This document shows, one piece after another, positions 32,119 through 39,664 of a DNA stretch of 39,664 nt. The notes beneath the pieces are model-generated. The model worked only from the letters and a program-made list of their open reading frames with translations. It searched no databases and was not told where the DNA came from. How positions within the stretch are numbered: position 1 is the first letter of the stretch; every line of letters starts with the position of its first letter. The DNA lies in the NCBI GenBank assembly GCA_041747155.1, contig JBGTFQ010000220.1, positions 1 through 39,664 of the forward strand. Direction: 5' to 3'. This DNA comes from JACDDK01 sp041747155. Its GTDB lineage: Bacteria > Actinomycetota > Rubrobacteria > Rubrobacterales > Rubrobacteraceae. Made by a program: the position numbers and the translations under genes.

Positions 32119-33816
32119 ATGTCGAGTGCCGAGAAACCCTGGGTGAAGGTATACGGCAAGTATGCGGAGCCGGAGACGAATATCTTCGAGGGTTCGCTCT
32201 CGGATTTCTTTCGGGAGTCGGTCGAGCGGCACGCAGATAAGATCGCGCTGACGTTCTACGGGACTGAGTTTCCGTTTCCGAGGCTCGAAGCGTTGGCCGA
32301 GAAGATGGCCGCCTCGCTCGCGGCCAGCGGAGTGGGGAAAGGGGATCGGGTCGCCCTCATGCTCCCCAACTGTCCGCAGTACGTGATCTCGTTCTTCGCT
32401 GTGGTCCGTCTCGGGGCTATCGTGACGCAGCTAAACCCGATGTACGTGGAGCGCGAGATCGAACACATCCTTAAAGACTCGGAAGCCGAGACCATCGTAG
32501 TCTACGCGGATATGTACTCTCGCGTCCAAGCCGTCCTGCCAGAGACCAATATCAAGAACGTGATCGTGGTGGACTTCAAGCCTGAGCCAGGCGATCTCGA
32601 TGAGGGCCATCACTCGTTCGGGGACTTTATGGCGATAGACGCGGACCCGGCTCCGACGGTCGAGATAAACCCCGCTGAAGACGTGGCCGCGCTGCAGTAC
32701 ACGGGCGGCACGACCGGCGTATCGAAGGGCGCGATGCTTACCCATCGCAACCTTACGGCGAACGTGCAACAGGCTCTGGATCTCTTTATCGACGACGAAG
32801 GCGCGTTCTCCAACAATCAGACGGTCATGGGAATCTTGCCGATGTTCCACATCTTCGGGCTTACGTGCGTGATGCTCTTCGGCATCCGTCAGGGACTCAA
32901 CCAAGTACTGCTACCCAAGTTCGATCCCGCCGAAGTGATGGGCGTTGTCAACGAGCATAGGCCCGTGATGTTCAGCGGTGTCCCAACAATGTACATGGCG
33001 CTCAACGCCAGCGGTGAAGACTTGCTTCAGTACGGATTCGGCAATGTCCGAACCTACAACTCCGGTGGCGCCGCGCTGCCCGTCAACCTGAAGCGGTCGT
33101 TCGAGGAGAAGACGGGTCGGCCACTGTACGAAGGCTACGGACTCTCCGAAGCTTCGCCGGTCACGCACTTCAATCCGCCGTTCGTGGGCGTTGGGCGCGA
33201 GGGGAGCATGGGAATCCCGGTGCCTAGTACGGACGCCAAGATCATCAACGTCGAGGACGGCGAGAGCGAGATGCCGGTCGGCGAGTCCGGGGAGCTGGTG
33301 ATACAGGGTCCTCAGGTGATGAAAGGCTACTGGAACATGCCCGATGAGACGGCTGGCACGCTCAAAGACGGTTGGCTCTACACCGGGGATGTCGCGACGA
33401 TGGACGAAGAGGGATACTTCTACATAGTGGACCGGAAGAAGGACATGATCGTGGCTTCTGGCTACAACGTTTATCCGAGGGAGATCGAGGAGATACTCTT
33501 CGAGCATCCCGAGGTCTCCGAAGCCGTAGCCGTCGGCATCCCCGACGAATATCGCGGCGAGACTGTCAAAGCCTTTATCGTTCGCAAGCCCGACAGCGGC
33601 GTGACGGAAGAGGAGATACTGGCCTTCTGCAAGGAACGTCTGGCTCCCTATAAGACTCCAAAATTCGTCGAGTTTCGCGAAGAGTTGCCAAAGAGCACCG
33701 TCGGCAAGCTTCTGCGCCGCGTACTGGCGGACGAGGAGAAAGAGAAGTCTGGCGCGACCGCTGGAGCAAGTGTCGAGACTGGCACGGACGCTCCCGCGCC
33801 GCCATCCCCGAGCTAG
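32119..33816 (+). CDS. Long-chain-fatty-acid--CoA ligase (FadD-like)
   Basis: A 565-residue AMP-forming acyl-CoA synthetase. The ATP motif is YTGGTTGVSKGAML near residue 194, followed by GYGLSEASP near 340, the fatty-acyl-synthetase signature around DRKKDMIVASGYNVYP, and the catalytic Lys in STVGKLLRRVL. GAAGGAGGA precedes the ATG at 32119. The last 30 residues are rich in Ala, Gly, Thr and Pro and probably disordered. Unlike the 5516 ligase it follows the FadD pattern closely, so fatty acids are the likely substrate. Confidence 0.93.
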   Translation: MSSAEKPWVKVYGKYAEPETNIFEGSLSDFFRESVERHADKIALTFYGTEFPFPRLEALAEKMAASLAASGVGKGDRVALMLPNCPQYVISFFAVVRLGAIVTQLNPMYVEREIEHILKDSEAETIVVYADMYSRVQAVLPETNIKNVIVVDFKPEPGDLDEGHHSFGDFMAIDADPAPTVEINPAEDVAALQYTGGTTGVSKGAMLTHRNLTANVQQALDLFIDDEGAFSNNQTVMGILPMFHIFGLTCVMLFGIRQGLNQVLLPKFDPAEVMGVVNEHRPVMFSGVPTMYMALNASGEDLLQYGFGNVRTYNSGGAALPVNLKRSFEEKTGRPLYEGYGLSEASPVTHFNPPFVGVGREGSMGIPVPSTDAKIINVEDGESEMPVGESGELVIQGPQVMKGYWNMPDETAGTLKDGWLYTGDVATMDEEGYFYIVDRKKDMIVASGYNVYPREIEEILFEHPEVSEAVAVGIPDEYRGETVKAFIVRKPDSGVTEEEILAFCKERLAPYKTPKFVEFREELPKSTVGKLLRRVLADEEKEKSGATAGASVETGTDAPAPPSPS

Positions 33817-33830
33817 AGAGGAAGTTGGAT

Positions 33831-34607
33831 TTGAACACTCTGGATCTCTTCCGCCTCGACGGAAAAACCGCCATCGTAACCGGTGGCGGGCGGGGTCTCG
33901 GTCGCTATATGGCCGAGGCTCTCTCCGATGCGGGAGCCAACGTCGTGCTCTGCTCCCGCAAACAAGAACCCCTCGACGAAGTACAACGCGAGATAGAAGC
34001 CGGAGGCGGTAAAGCCCTAGCCATAGCCGCCGACGTAACCGACCCCGATGACGTCGAGAAAGTAGTCTCGGCGGCGGTCGAGACCTACGGGAGTCTCGAT
34101 ATAGTCGTCAACAATAGTGGGGCCACGTGGGGTGCTCCAGCGGTGGACATGCCGCTCGAAAAATTCGATGGGGTGATGAGCGTCAATGTGCGGGGAACCT
34201 TTCTCATGTGCCAGGCGGCTGCGAAGCGCATGATCGAAGCCGAAAACGGCGGCAGCATAATCAATATCTCCTCCGTAGCCGGACTAGTCGGCGGTCACCC
34301 GGACTTCATGCAGACCGTTGGCTACAACGCATCTAAGGGCGCGATCATCTCCATGACCCGCGACCTCGCCACGAGTTGGTCGCCCCACAACATCACAGTC
34401 AACGCTATAGCCCCCGGATGGTTCCCGACCCGCATGTCCGGCGGTCTCATAGAGAAGCACGAGGAGAGGATGCTCGCTGGGATTCCACTCCACCGCTTCG
34501 GAAATCCCGAAGACTTGAAGGGCGTGATCGTGTTTCTAGCCTCGTCCGCCGCTGGCTACATAACCGGTCAGACCGTCGTCGTGGATGGTGGAGCTACGGC
34601 CTGGTAG
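33831..34607 (+). CDS. Short-chain dehydrogenase/reductase (gluconate 5-dehydrogenase/FabG-like)
   Basis: A 258-residue SDR. The start LFRLDGKTAIVTGGGRGLGR is that of gluconate-5-dehydrogenase-like SDRs; other motifs are NNSG (in place of NNAG), NISSVAGL, and the active-site Tyr/Lys in VGYNASKGAI. The TTG at 33831 is chosen over the TTG at 33825 because GAGAGGA lies 8 bases before it. Substrate not predictable. It follows the ligase by 14 bases, and the two are likely co-transcribed. Confidence 0.87.
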   Translation: MNTLDLFRLDGKTAIVTGGGRGLGRYMAEALSDAGANVVLCSRKQEPLDEVQREIEAGGGKALAIAADVTDPDDVEKVVSAAVETYGSLDIVVNNSGATWGAPAVDMPLEKFDGVMSVNVRGTFLMCQAAAKRMIEAENGGSIINISSVAGLVGGHPDFMQTVGYNASKGAIISMTRDLATSWSPHNITVNAIAPGWFPTRMSGGLIEKHEERMLAGIPLHRFGNPEDLKGVIVFLASSAAGYITGQTVVVDGGATAW

Positions 34608-34614
34608 CGGTCGC

Positions 34615-34642
34615 GTGACACTGGACTCGTCTGGCGTAGAAT
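34615..34642 (+). promoter_or_regulatory. Candidate promoter for trmFO
   Basis: GTGACA (34615-34620) and TAGAAT (34637-34642) are 16 bases apart, a good sigma-70-type match, 44 bases before the trmFO start. Confidence 0.5.
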
Positions 34643-34685
34643 AACCCTCCGATCAGACAGATTCTCTCATGGAGGAAAACCTCAA

Positions 34686-36023
34686 ATGCCCGATGTAACA
34701 GTTATTGGTGGCGGATTAGCGGGAGCGGAAGCGGCCTGGCAAGCGGCGGAGGCCGGATGCTCGGTCGAACTCTGGGAGATGCGGCCGGTAAAAGAGACGC
34801 CCGCGCATCGCACGGAGCACTTCGCTGAGTTAGTCTGCTCGAACTCTCTGGGGAATCGGTCGCTCGAAACCGCTTCCGGGTTGTTGAAAGAGGAGTTGCG
34901 GCGGTTGGGCTCTGTGATCCTCCGCTGCGCCGAAGAACATTCTGTACCCGCAGGTGGCGCTCTGGGCGTGGCTCGTGAGGATTTCCCTCGGGCCGTCACC
35001 GAGACCGTTCATGCGCACCCGAATATCGAGGTGGTGCGGGGCGAGCGGACGGATCTCCCCGACGGTCCAACGGTCATAGCCACCGGACCGCTCACCTCGG
35101 ATGCGCTGGTCGAGAAGATCGAAGCTCTCTCCGGCGAAACGTTGTACTTCTACGACGCGGCTTCTCCCATTATCCACCGAGATTCTCTGGACGAGTCCGT
35201 CGTGTATCTCGCTTCCCGCTACGGAAAAGGCGACGCCGCGTATCTAAACTGTCCGATGAACGAGGAACAGTACTATGCCTTTATAGAGGAATTGGCGACG
35301 GCTGAACTCAGCCCGATCAAGGACTTCGAAGAGGATATGTACTTTGAGGGCTGTCTCCCCGTGGAGACCATAGCCCGCCGGGGAAAACAGACTCTGAGCT
35401 TCGGCCCAATGAAGCCCGTAGGCTTGCCGGACCCGCGCACGGGCGGAATTCCTTATGCCGTTGTTCAACTCAGGCAAGATGACGCTGAGGGACGGCTCTT
35501 CAACATCGTTGGATTTCAGACCCGCTTGAAGTGGGGTGAGCAACGCCGCGTCTTCCGCACCATACCCGGCCTCGAAAACGCCGAGTTCGCCCGCATGGGC
35601 GTCATGCATCGCAACACGTATCTACCATCCAACACGATGCTAGATGCCACCATGCGAATACGCGCCGATCGTTCCGACGCGCCGTTGTTCTTCGCCGGGC
35701 AACTGACGGGCGTGGAAGGCTACACCGAGAGCACCGCTATGGGGCATATCGCGGGGACTAACGCAGCGAGGATCGCCCGCGGCGAAGAGCCGATCACGCT
35801 GCCGCAAGGCACCATGATGGGCGCACTCGCGCACTACATCACCACTAAAGAAGGCACATTGCAACCCATAAACTCCAACTGGGGTCTCGTGCCAACGGTG
35901 CCTAAGAAAGAGAACGGCAAGCGTCTTACAAAGCCCGAGCGTCGCCAGCGGCAGGCCCGGACGGCGCTCGCAGCATTAGACGAGTTCTTGGCGGTGGGAG
36001 AGCAGGCTGCTGTAGCCGGATAG
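34686..36023 (+). CDS. trmFO: FADH2-oxidising, folate-dependent tRNA (uracil-54-C5) methyltransferase TrmFO
   Basis: A 445-residue flavoprotein that makes ribothymidine at tRNA position 54 using methylenetetrahydrofolate. The FAD motif VIGGGLAGAEAAWQ opens the protein. The two conserved cysteines of the family appear as Cys51 (ELVCSNSL) and Cys223 (YFEGCLPVE). RRVFRTIPGLENAEFARMG (in part) and QLTGVEGYTESTAMG are further signatures. GAGGAAAAC precedes the ATG at 34686. It has its own promoter-like sequence and is not part of the fatty-acid block. Confidence 0.95.
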   Translation: MPDVTVIGGGLAGAEAAWQAAEAGCSVELWEMRPVKETPAHRTEHFAELVCSNSLGNRSLETASGLLKEELRRLGSVILRCAEEHSVPAGGALGVAREDFPRAVTETVHAHPNIEVVRGERTDLPDGPTVIATGPLTSDALVEKIEALSGETLYFYDAASPIIHRDSLDESVVYLASRYGKGDAAYLNCPMNEEQYYAFIEELATAELSPIKDFEEDMYFEGCLPVETIARRGKQTLSFGPMKPVGLPDPRTGGIPYAVVQLRQDDAEGRLFNIVGFQTRLKWGEQRRVFRTIPGLENAEFARMGVMHRNTYLPSNTMLDATMRIRADRSDAPLFFAGQLTGVEGYTESTAMGHIAGTNAARIARGEEPITLPQGTMMGALAHYITTKEGTLQPINSNWGLVPTVPKKENGKRLTKPERRQRQARTALAALDEFLAVGEQAAVAG

Positions 36024-36041
36024 TCGCCGGTTAGAGGCTAC
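36012..36041. terminator. Possible bidirectional stem-loop between trmFO and the carboxypeptidase gene
   Basis: GTAGCC (36012-36017) and GGCTAC (36036-36041) can form a 6-bp stem across the 14-base gap between the two convergent stop codons. The loop of 18 bases contains CCGG...CCGG. No T-run is present. Confidence 0.3.
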
Positions 36042-37216
36042 TGCCACAGCTCGCTCGCACGGTACCAGCTCTTCTGGAAGAACCCGGCGTCCTCGTAGCC
36101 CTTCGCCGCGACCAGCGCAGTCTCTCCGACATTCTGGCCGTCCAACAGGACTTCGATCTTTCCGACTTCGTCGCCTTTGCGAACGGCATCCGGGGGTTTG
36201 TCTTTGGTGACGCGGCGCTCTATTTTTCCGCTGGGACCAACCAAGACTTCCACGTCTTCCGCAGCGGCAATTTTGACCGATTCGTCGCGGCGGAAGGGTG
36301 CGTCTATTTGTTCATAGGTCTTGTCTTTAGGGACGAGGACTTCGCGTTTGTAGTTGTCGAAGGCGTATTCGAGGACGCGCTCGGAACCGGCGAAGCGCTC
36401 GTCTTCGCTCGTGGCTCCTATTACGGCGGCTATGTAGGATTCCTCGCCAGCTTCGGCGGAGGAGATCAGGGACGCCCCGGCCCCCGGTGTCGTGCCGGTT
36501 TTTACGCCGGTGGCGGATGGATAGGTGTTTAGCAGGTAGTTGGTGTTGGTGAATTCTATTTTCCGATCCTTGGTCGTGATAGAGGCATCGACCGTGTCGA
36601 CCATCTCGCGAAACTCTTTGTATTCGAGTGCGGCGGAGGTAATCTCCAACATATCCCGCGCACTCGAAAAGTGCTTGTTTGAATCGAGTCCCGCAGGATT
36701 CTCGAACTGGGTGTTTTCGAGGCCCATCTCTTCTGCCTTATCGTTCATCTTCTCTACAAATCCACCGACCCGACCATCACCGAGATGCTCGGCCAGAGCA
36801 TAGACTGCGTCGGTCGCGGAAGGTACGAGCGAGGCGAGCAGCAGCTCTCGCACGCTCACTTTCTCTCCGGCTATGAGGCCGATGTTGCTGTACGTGAAAC
36901 CTGCGTAAGAGGCGGCGTTCTGGGAGATGGTGACTTCTTCTTCGAGATCCGCGCCTTCATCTAGCGCGACTAGGGCAGCCATTACTTTTGTGGTCGAGGC
37001 TATGGGGAGTTTTTTGTCCGGGTTGTTGCTCGCTAGCACCCGCCCGGATTCCGCGTCCGCAACGGCCCACGAACCGGCATCCACCGTCGGGGGTTTGACG
37101 GTTGTGTCTTTATTGTCCTGCGCAAGAGCCGCCGTTCCATCGCCCAGAGTTCCCAGGCAGAGGAAGACCAAAAGGACCACGAAAGTTCTGGATAACGTTG
37201 TCCGGTGCTCCGCCAC
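36038..37216 (-). CDS. D-alanyl-D-alanine carboxypeptidase (PBP5/DacF type)
   Basis: A 392-residue S11-family serine peptidase that trims the terminal D-Ala from peptidoglycan stems. The GTG at 37216 is chosen because AAGGAG lies 6 bases before it and it yields a clean signal peptide (hydrophobic VVLLVFLCLG, cleavage near AALAQ at residue 33). The active-site motif is STTK (Ser74, Lys77) and KTG is at 238-240. The second motif, usually SGN, reads SAT at 133-135. The C-terminal beta domain ends with the amphipathic FFQKSWYRASELW, a likely membrane anchor. The next gene on the strand is a D-Ala-D-Ala ligase homologue. Confidence 0.9.
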   Translation of the reverse strand: MAEHRTTLSRTFVVLLVFLCLGTLGDGTAALAQDNKDTTVKPPTVDAGSWAVADAESGRVLASNNPDKKLPIASTTKVMAALVALDEGADLEEEVTISQNAASYAGFTYSNIGLIAGEKVSVRELLLASLVPSATDAVYALAEHLGDGRVGGFVEKMNDKAEEMGLENTQFENPAGLDSNKHFSSARDMLEITSAALEYKEFREMVDTVDASITTKDRKIEFTNTNYLLNTYPSATGVKTGTTPGAGASLISSAEAGEESYIAAVIGATSEDERFAGSERVLEYAFDNYKREVLVPKDKTYEQIDAPFRRDESVKIAAAEDVEVLVGPSGKIERRVTKDKPPDAVRKGDEVGKIEVLLDGQNVGETALVAAKGYEDAGFFQKSWYRASELWQ

Positions 37217-37306
37217 GCTTCGCTCCTTATCGTTCGGACAGTGCATGTTATTGTGCACCGCCTGCGGTGCGTTCGCCACCTCAGAGCCGCGTTCGCCGGG
37301 GAAAAT

Positions 37307-38266
37307 CTATATCTTTACTCCATCTTTGTTTCTCAAAGCTTCATTTAGGATCGTCTGGACAAGATCCTCGAATGTCATTCCGGCGGCTTCGGCGGCCAAT
37401 GGTAAGGTCGAGGTCTCCGTGAAACCGGGGATGGTTTTGGCGTCCAGGATCCAAACTTCTCCATCATCGTCGACGATGGTATCGACCCGTGCGAAACCCG
37501 AACAACCTAAAGCGTCGTAGGCCGCGAGCGCAGTCTCCTCCAGCCGGATGGCGGTTTCCGCAGGTATCTCCGCTGGTATCGCGAAGTCGGTCGCGCCGGG
37601 CGTGTATTTTGCCTCGAAGTCGTACTCGCCTTCCCTGGGCCGTATCTCGACGAGTCCCAAAGCCCGAGCTTCTTCCCCGGCGGGTTCGAGGATGGGGATG
37701 GATACCTCGCTGCCAGAGACCCAGTGTTCCAGCAAGATCTTGGAATCGTATCCGAACGCCTCGTAGACGGCCTCGAAGAGCGTGTCCGGTCCCTCCACCC
37801 GCGTGAGCCCGAGCCCCGAACCCTCGCGGGCGGGCTTGACCGCGAGCGGATAACCGACCGAATCAGCCGCCGTCCCGAGAGCCGCCGAGGCTCCCATCTC
37901 GCTCATGGCTCGCTTGAGGAACGTCCGAAACGGCGGGGTCGGCAATCCGGCGGCCCGCAAGGCTCGTTTCGCGTAGTCCTTATCCATGCACCGGATGCTG
38001 GACAGCGGCCCGCTACCGGTGTACGGAATGCCGAGCGTTTCGAGGAGAGCTTGTACCGTGCCGTCTTCACCGCCCGGCCCGTGCAGGCACACGAAAGCCG
38101 CGTCGGGCGGGTTCTCCATGAGCGTGGCGGTAGTGTCGTCCTCTATATCCAGGGGAATGACTTCGTGGCCGAGGCGCTCGAGGGCGTGTTGGACGCGGCG
38201 ACCGGTGAGGAAAGAGACGTCGCGCTCCATCGAGTGTCCGCCGCGCAGGACCGCTACTCGGGCCAT
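37307..38266 (-). CDS. D-alanine--D-alanine ligase homologue with altered metal-ligand motif
   Basis: A 319-residue ATP-grasp protein with the standard Ddl layout: GGHSMERDVS (Glu14), HGPGGEDG, VKPAREGS near 144, EAKY at 218-221, and ARVD (Asp262). The final metal-binding motif, normally LEVNT, here reads LDAKT (Asp275, Lys277), replacing both the usual Glu and Asn ligands. Function as a true Ddl is therefore uncertain: it could have reduced activity, use a different metal arrangement or join other substrates. The EAKY tyrosine argues against a D-Ala-D-Lac (VanA-type) ligase. It lies 2 bases after the aminotransferase gene stop and upstream of the carboxypeptidase gene. Confidence 0.87.
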   Translation of the reverse strand: MARVAVLRGGHSMERDVSFLTGRRVQHALERLGHEVIPLDIEDDTTATLMENPPDAAFVCLHGPGGEDGTVQALLETLGIPYTGSGPLSSIRCMDKDYAKRALRAAGLPTPPFRTFLKRAMSEMGASAALGTAADSVGYPLAVKPAREGSGLGLTRVEGPDTLFEAVYEAFGYDSKILLEHWVSGSEVSIPILEPAGEEARALGLVEIRPREGEYDFEAKYTPGATDFAIPAEIPAETAIRLEETALAAYDALGCSGFARVDTIVDDDGEVWILDAKTIPGFTETSTLPLAAEAAGMTFEDLVQTILNEALRNKDGVKI

Positions 38267-38268
38267 CT

Positions 38269-39576
38269 CTAGCTTTCCGAGCGGGTGCTAGCGGTGCGAG
38301 CCGCTGGGCGGTGACTCTGTTGAGAGCCGCGTTCGAGGTCGCCGCGAAGTTCCATCCGGTCGCGGATGACCTCTGACAGGATCTCGATTCCGCGCCGGAT
38401 CTTGTCGGGTTCGACGAACGAGAAGTTGAGTCTCATGCAGTTCTTGCCTTCGCCTCCGTCGTAGAAGCCCTCGCCCGGCACGTAGGCGACGTTCTTGGCG
38501 ATGGCTCGCGGCAGCATAGCCGTTGCGTCGAGGTAAGTTGGCAGCGTGGCCCACACAAAAAGACCGCCTTCGGGATGCGTCCAGTGGACTTCCTTGGGCA
38601 TAAATTCCGCCAGCGCGTCGAGCATCGCTCGCTGGCGTTCCTTGTAGAGTTTGTTCAGTCGGGTTACGTAGGCCAGCCAGTCCGAGTTTTGAAAGAAAGA
38701 GGCGATCATCATCTGCGACAGGTTCGAGGAGCAGAGGTCCGCGCCTTGTTTGCCGATGTTTATCTTGTGCAAGATTCCTGGTTGCGCATGGACCCATCCA
38801 AGCCGCACGCCCGGAGCGAATATCTTAGAGAACGTACCGAGGTAGATCACCCGATCGACATCCCCATCTTGCTGTTCGAGGGCTGAGATCGTTGGCAACG
38901 CCTCGCCCTCGAAGCGGAGCATCCCATAAGGATTATCTTCGAGGATTATGAGGTCGAACTCCCGGGCGATCTCCAACAGCTCCCGGCGACGCTCGGCGGC
39001 CATCGTCACGCCAGTCGGATTTTGGAAGTTTGGAACGGTGTAGATGAACTTGGTGTGAATGCCCTGCTTGCGAGCCCTCAAGAGAGCCTCGCGAGCGGCG
39101 ACCGGGATCATGCCCGCCCGATCCATCGGCACGTGTATGATCCTGGGCCTATAAGCCGCGAACGCATTCAAAGCCCCCGCGTAGGTCGGTCCCTCGCATA
39201 GCACCGCGTCACCCTCGTCCAGAAAGACTCGCGCTACGAGATCCAGGGCTTGCTGCGCTCCTGTGGTCGTAAAGACTTCTCCTTGAGTGGCTGGCGTTCC
39301 TTCGGCGGCCATCACCTCGACTATTACGTCTTTGATCTTCTCTAACCCACCCGTTGGTCCGTACTGCAACGCTTGCGCACTCTCGGCGGCCACGTTCTCC
39401 GAGATCGCTCGAAACGCCTCCTCGCCGAAGGCCCGCGTATCCGGGAAACCTCCCGCCAGCGAGATGATGCCGGGCCGCGAGAGGGTCGCCATCAGGTCAC
39501 GTATCGCGCCGCTTTTCATTCCGCGCACGCGGTTCGCGTACAAGAAATCGAATCTATCGAGGTCTACGAGGGGCAT
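38269..39576 (-). CDS. PLP-dependent aminotransferase (2-aminoadipate transaminase/MocR-domain type)
   Basis: A 435-residue fold-type I aminotransferase without the GntR domain of MocR proteins. The PLP lysine is in YLGTFSKIFAPG. Other motifs are QYGPTGG, TTTGAQQALDLVARVF, and NFQNPTG. The ATG at 39576 is chosen because GAGG lies upstream and the family usually starts as MPLVDLDRFDFLYANR (in part); the frame is open to 39624. Likely substrates are 2-aminoadipate, aromatic or branched-chain amino acids. The last 30 residues are Arg- and Ser-rich and do not match the family. Confidence 0.9.
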   Translation of the reverse strand: MPLVDLDRFDFLYANRVRGMKSGAIRDLMATLSRPGIISLAGGFPDTRAFGEEAFRAISENVAAESAQALQYGPTGGLEKIKDVIVEVMAAEGTPATQGEVFTTTGAQQALDLVARVFLDEGDAVLCEGPTYAGALNAFAAYRPRIIHVPMDRAGMIPVAAREALLRARKQGIHTKFIYTVPNFQNPTGVTMAAERRRELLEIAREFDLIILEDNPYGMLRFEGEALPTISALEQQDGDVDRVIYLGTFSKIFAPGVRLGWVHAQPGILHKINIGKQGADLCSSNLSQMMIASFFQNSDWLAYVTRLNKLYKERQRAMLDALAEFMPKEVHWTHPEGGLFVWATLPTYLDATAMLPRAIAKNVAYVPGEGFYDGGEGKNCMRLNFSFVEPDKIRRGIEILSEVIRDRMELRGDLERGSQQSHRPAARTASTRSES

Positions 39577-39580
39577 AGGA

Positions 39581-39664
39581 TTACCTCTTCTCCGTCGCTG
39601 CTGTCTGTACGTCTCTCCAACCAAGTTTCTCGTGCAATACTCGCCACAATTCCGGGGCCATCTC
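39581..39664 (-). CDS. C-terminal end of an unidentified upstream gene (partial)
   Basis: On the minus strand the frame from the right edge reads MAPELWRVLHEKLGWRD and continues to a TAA at 39581-39583, just 4 bases before the aminotransferase start. The amphipathic sequence looks like a real protein end and the AGAGG before the aminotransferase start overlaps it. Too short to name; no function is claimed. Confidence 0.4.
   Translation of the reverse strand, partial: EMAPELWRVLHEKLGWRDVQTAATEKR

Noticed and set aside
37307..38266. VanA-type D-Ala-D-Lac ligase next to a VanY-like carboxypeptidase
   Set aside because: The EAKY motif with Tyr is that of Ddl, the carboxypeptidase is PBP5-type and not VanY, and no vanH, vanX or vanRS is present.
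1..39664. CRISPR array, tRNA/rRNA genes, insertion sequences or prophage
   Set aside because: No spaced direct repeats, tRNA-like folds, transposase motifs or phage structural genes were seen on either strand.

Overview
The window is high-GC bacterial chromosomal DNA, densely packed, with frequent GTG and TTG starts, strong GGAGG-type ribosome binding sites and ATA used freely for isoleucine. The gene set (acyl-CoA and ketone-body catabolism, HadA/HadB-like split dehydratases, an FCD-type GntR regulator, TrmFO, a Liv-type transporter) fits a deep-branching actinobacterium, most likely Rubrobacter or a relative. That assignment is inference from gene content and style. I saw no rRNA, tRNA, CRISPR array, insertion sequence or prophage.

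Layout. 1-934 (-): 5' part of a sulfite-oxidase-family molybdoenzyme cut by the window edge. 1079-4502 (+): an operon of a 2-hydroxychromene-2-carboxylate-isomerase-like DsbA protein, D-3-hydroxybutyrate dehydrogenase and acetoacetyl-CoA synthetase, which together turn 3-hydroxybutyrate into acetoacetyl-CoA. 4717-8105 (+): PaaG-like enoyl-CoA hydratase/isomerase, an acyl-CoA ligase, and an alpha/beta hydrolase broken by an 8-bp tandem repeat. 8219-12825 (+): a complete livKHMGF-type ABC importer. 12910-14816 (+): glutaryl-CoA dehydrogenase and a GntR/FCD regulator. 14821-17061 (-): a phosphotriesterase-family lactonase and an ACAD10/11-like acyl-CoA dehydrogenase. 17191-18689: a YihY-type membrane protein and, convergent to it, a membrane-anchored winged-helix-like protein.

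18823-27134 (+) is an accessory island: a type I restriction-modification locus (hsdM, hsdS, hsdR). Between hsdS and hsdR lie a DUF1905/YdeI-family gene, a decayed copy of the hsdS 3' end, and an RHH antitoxin followed by a VapC toxin that has lost its middle. HsdR carries a C-terminal Schlafen-type AlbA_2 domain, the most interesting architecture in the window.

27202-34607 (+): ComB-family phosphatase, an APH-like kinase, 3-hydroxybutyryl-CoA dehydrogenase, FabG-like reductase, three hotdog-fold proteins in a row (HadA-like, HadB-like MaoC, PaaI thioesterase), a second acyl-CoA ligase and another SDR. This is a second acyl-CoA processing block. The APH kinase and the ACAD10/11-like dehydrogenase on the far side of the island together suggest a route for 4-hydroxy acids.

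34686-39664: trmFO (+), then a minus-strand cell-wall block of D-Ala-D-Ala carboxypeptidase, a D-Ala-D-Ala ligase homologue with altered metal-ligand residues, a PLP aminotransferase, and the last codons of an upstream gene. No gap between genes exceeds about 220 bases.
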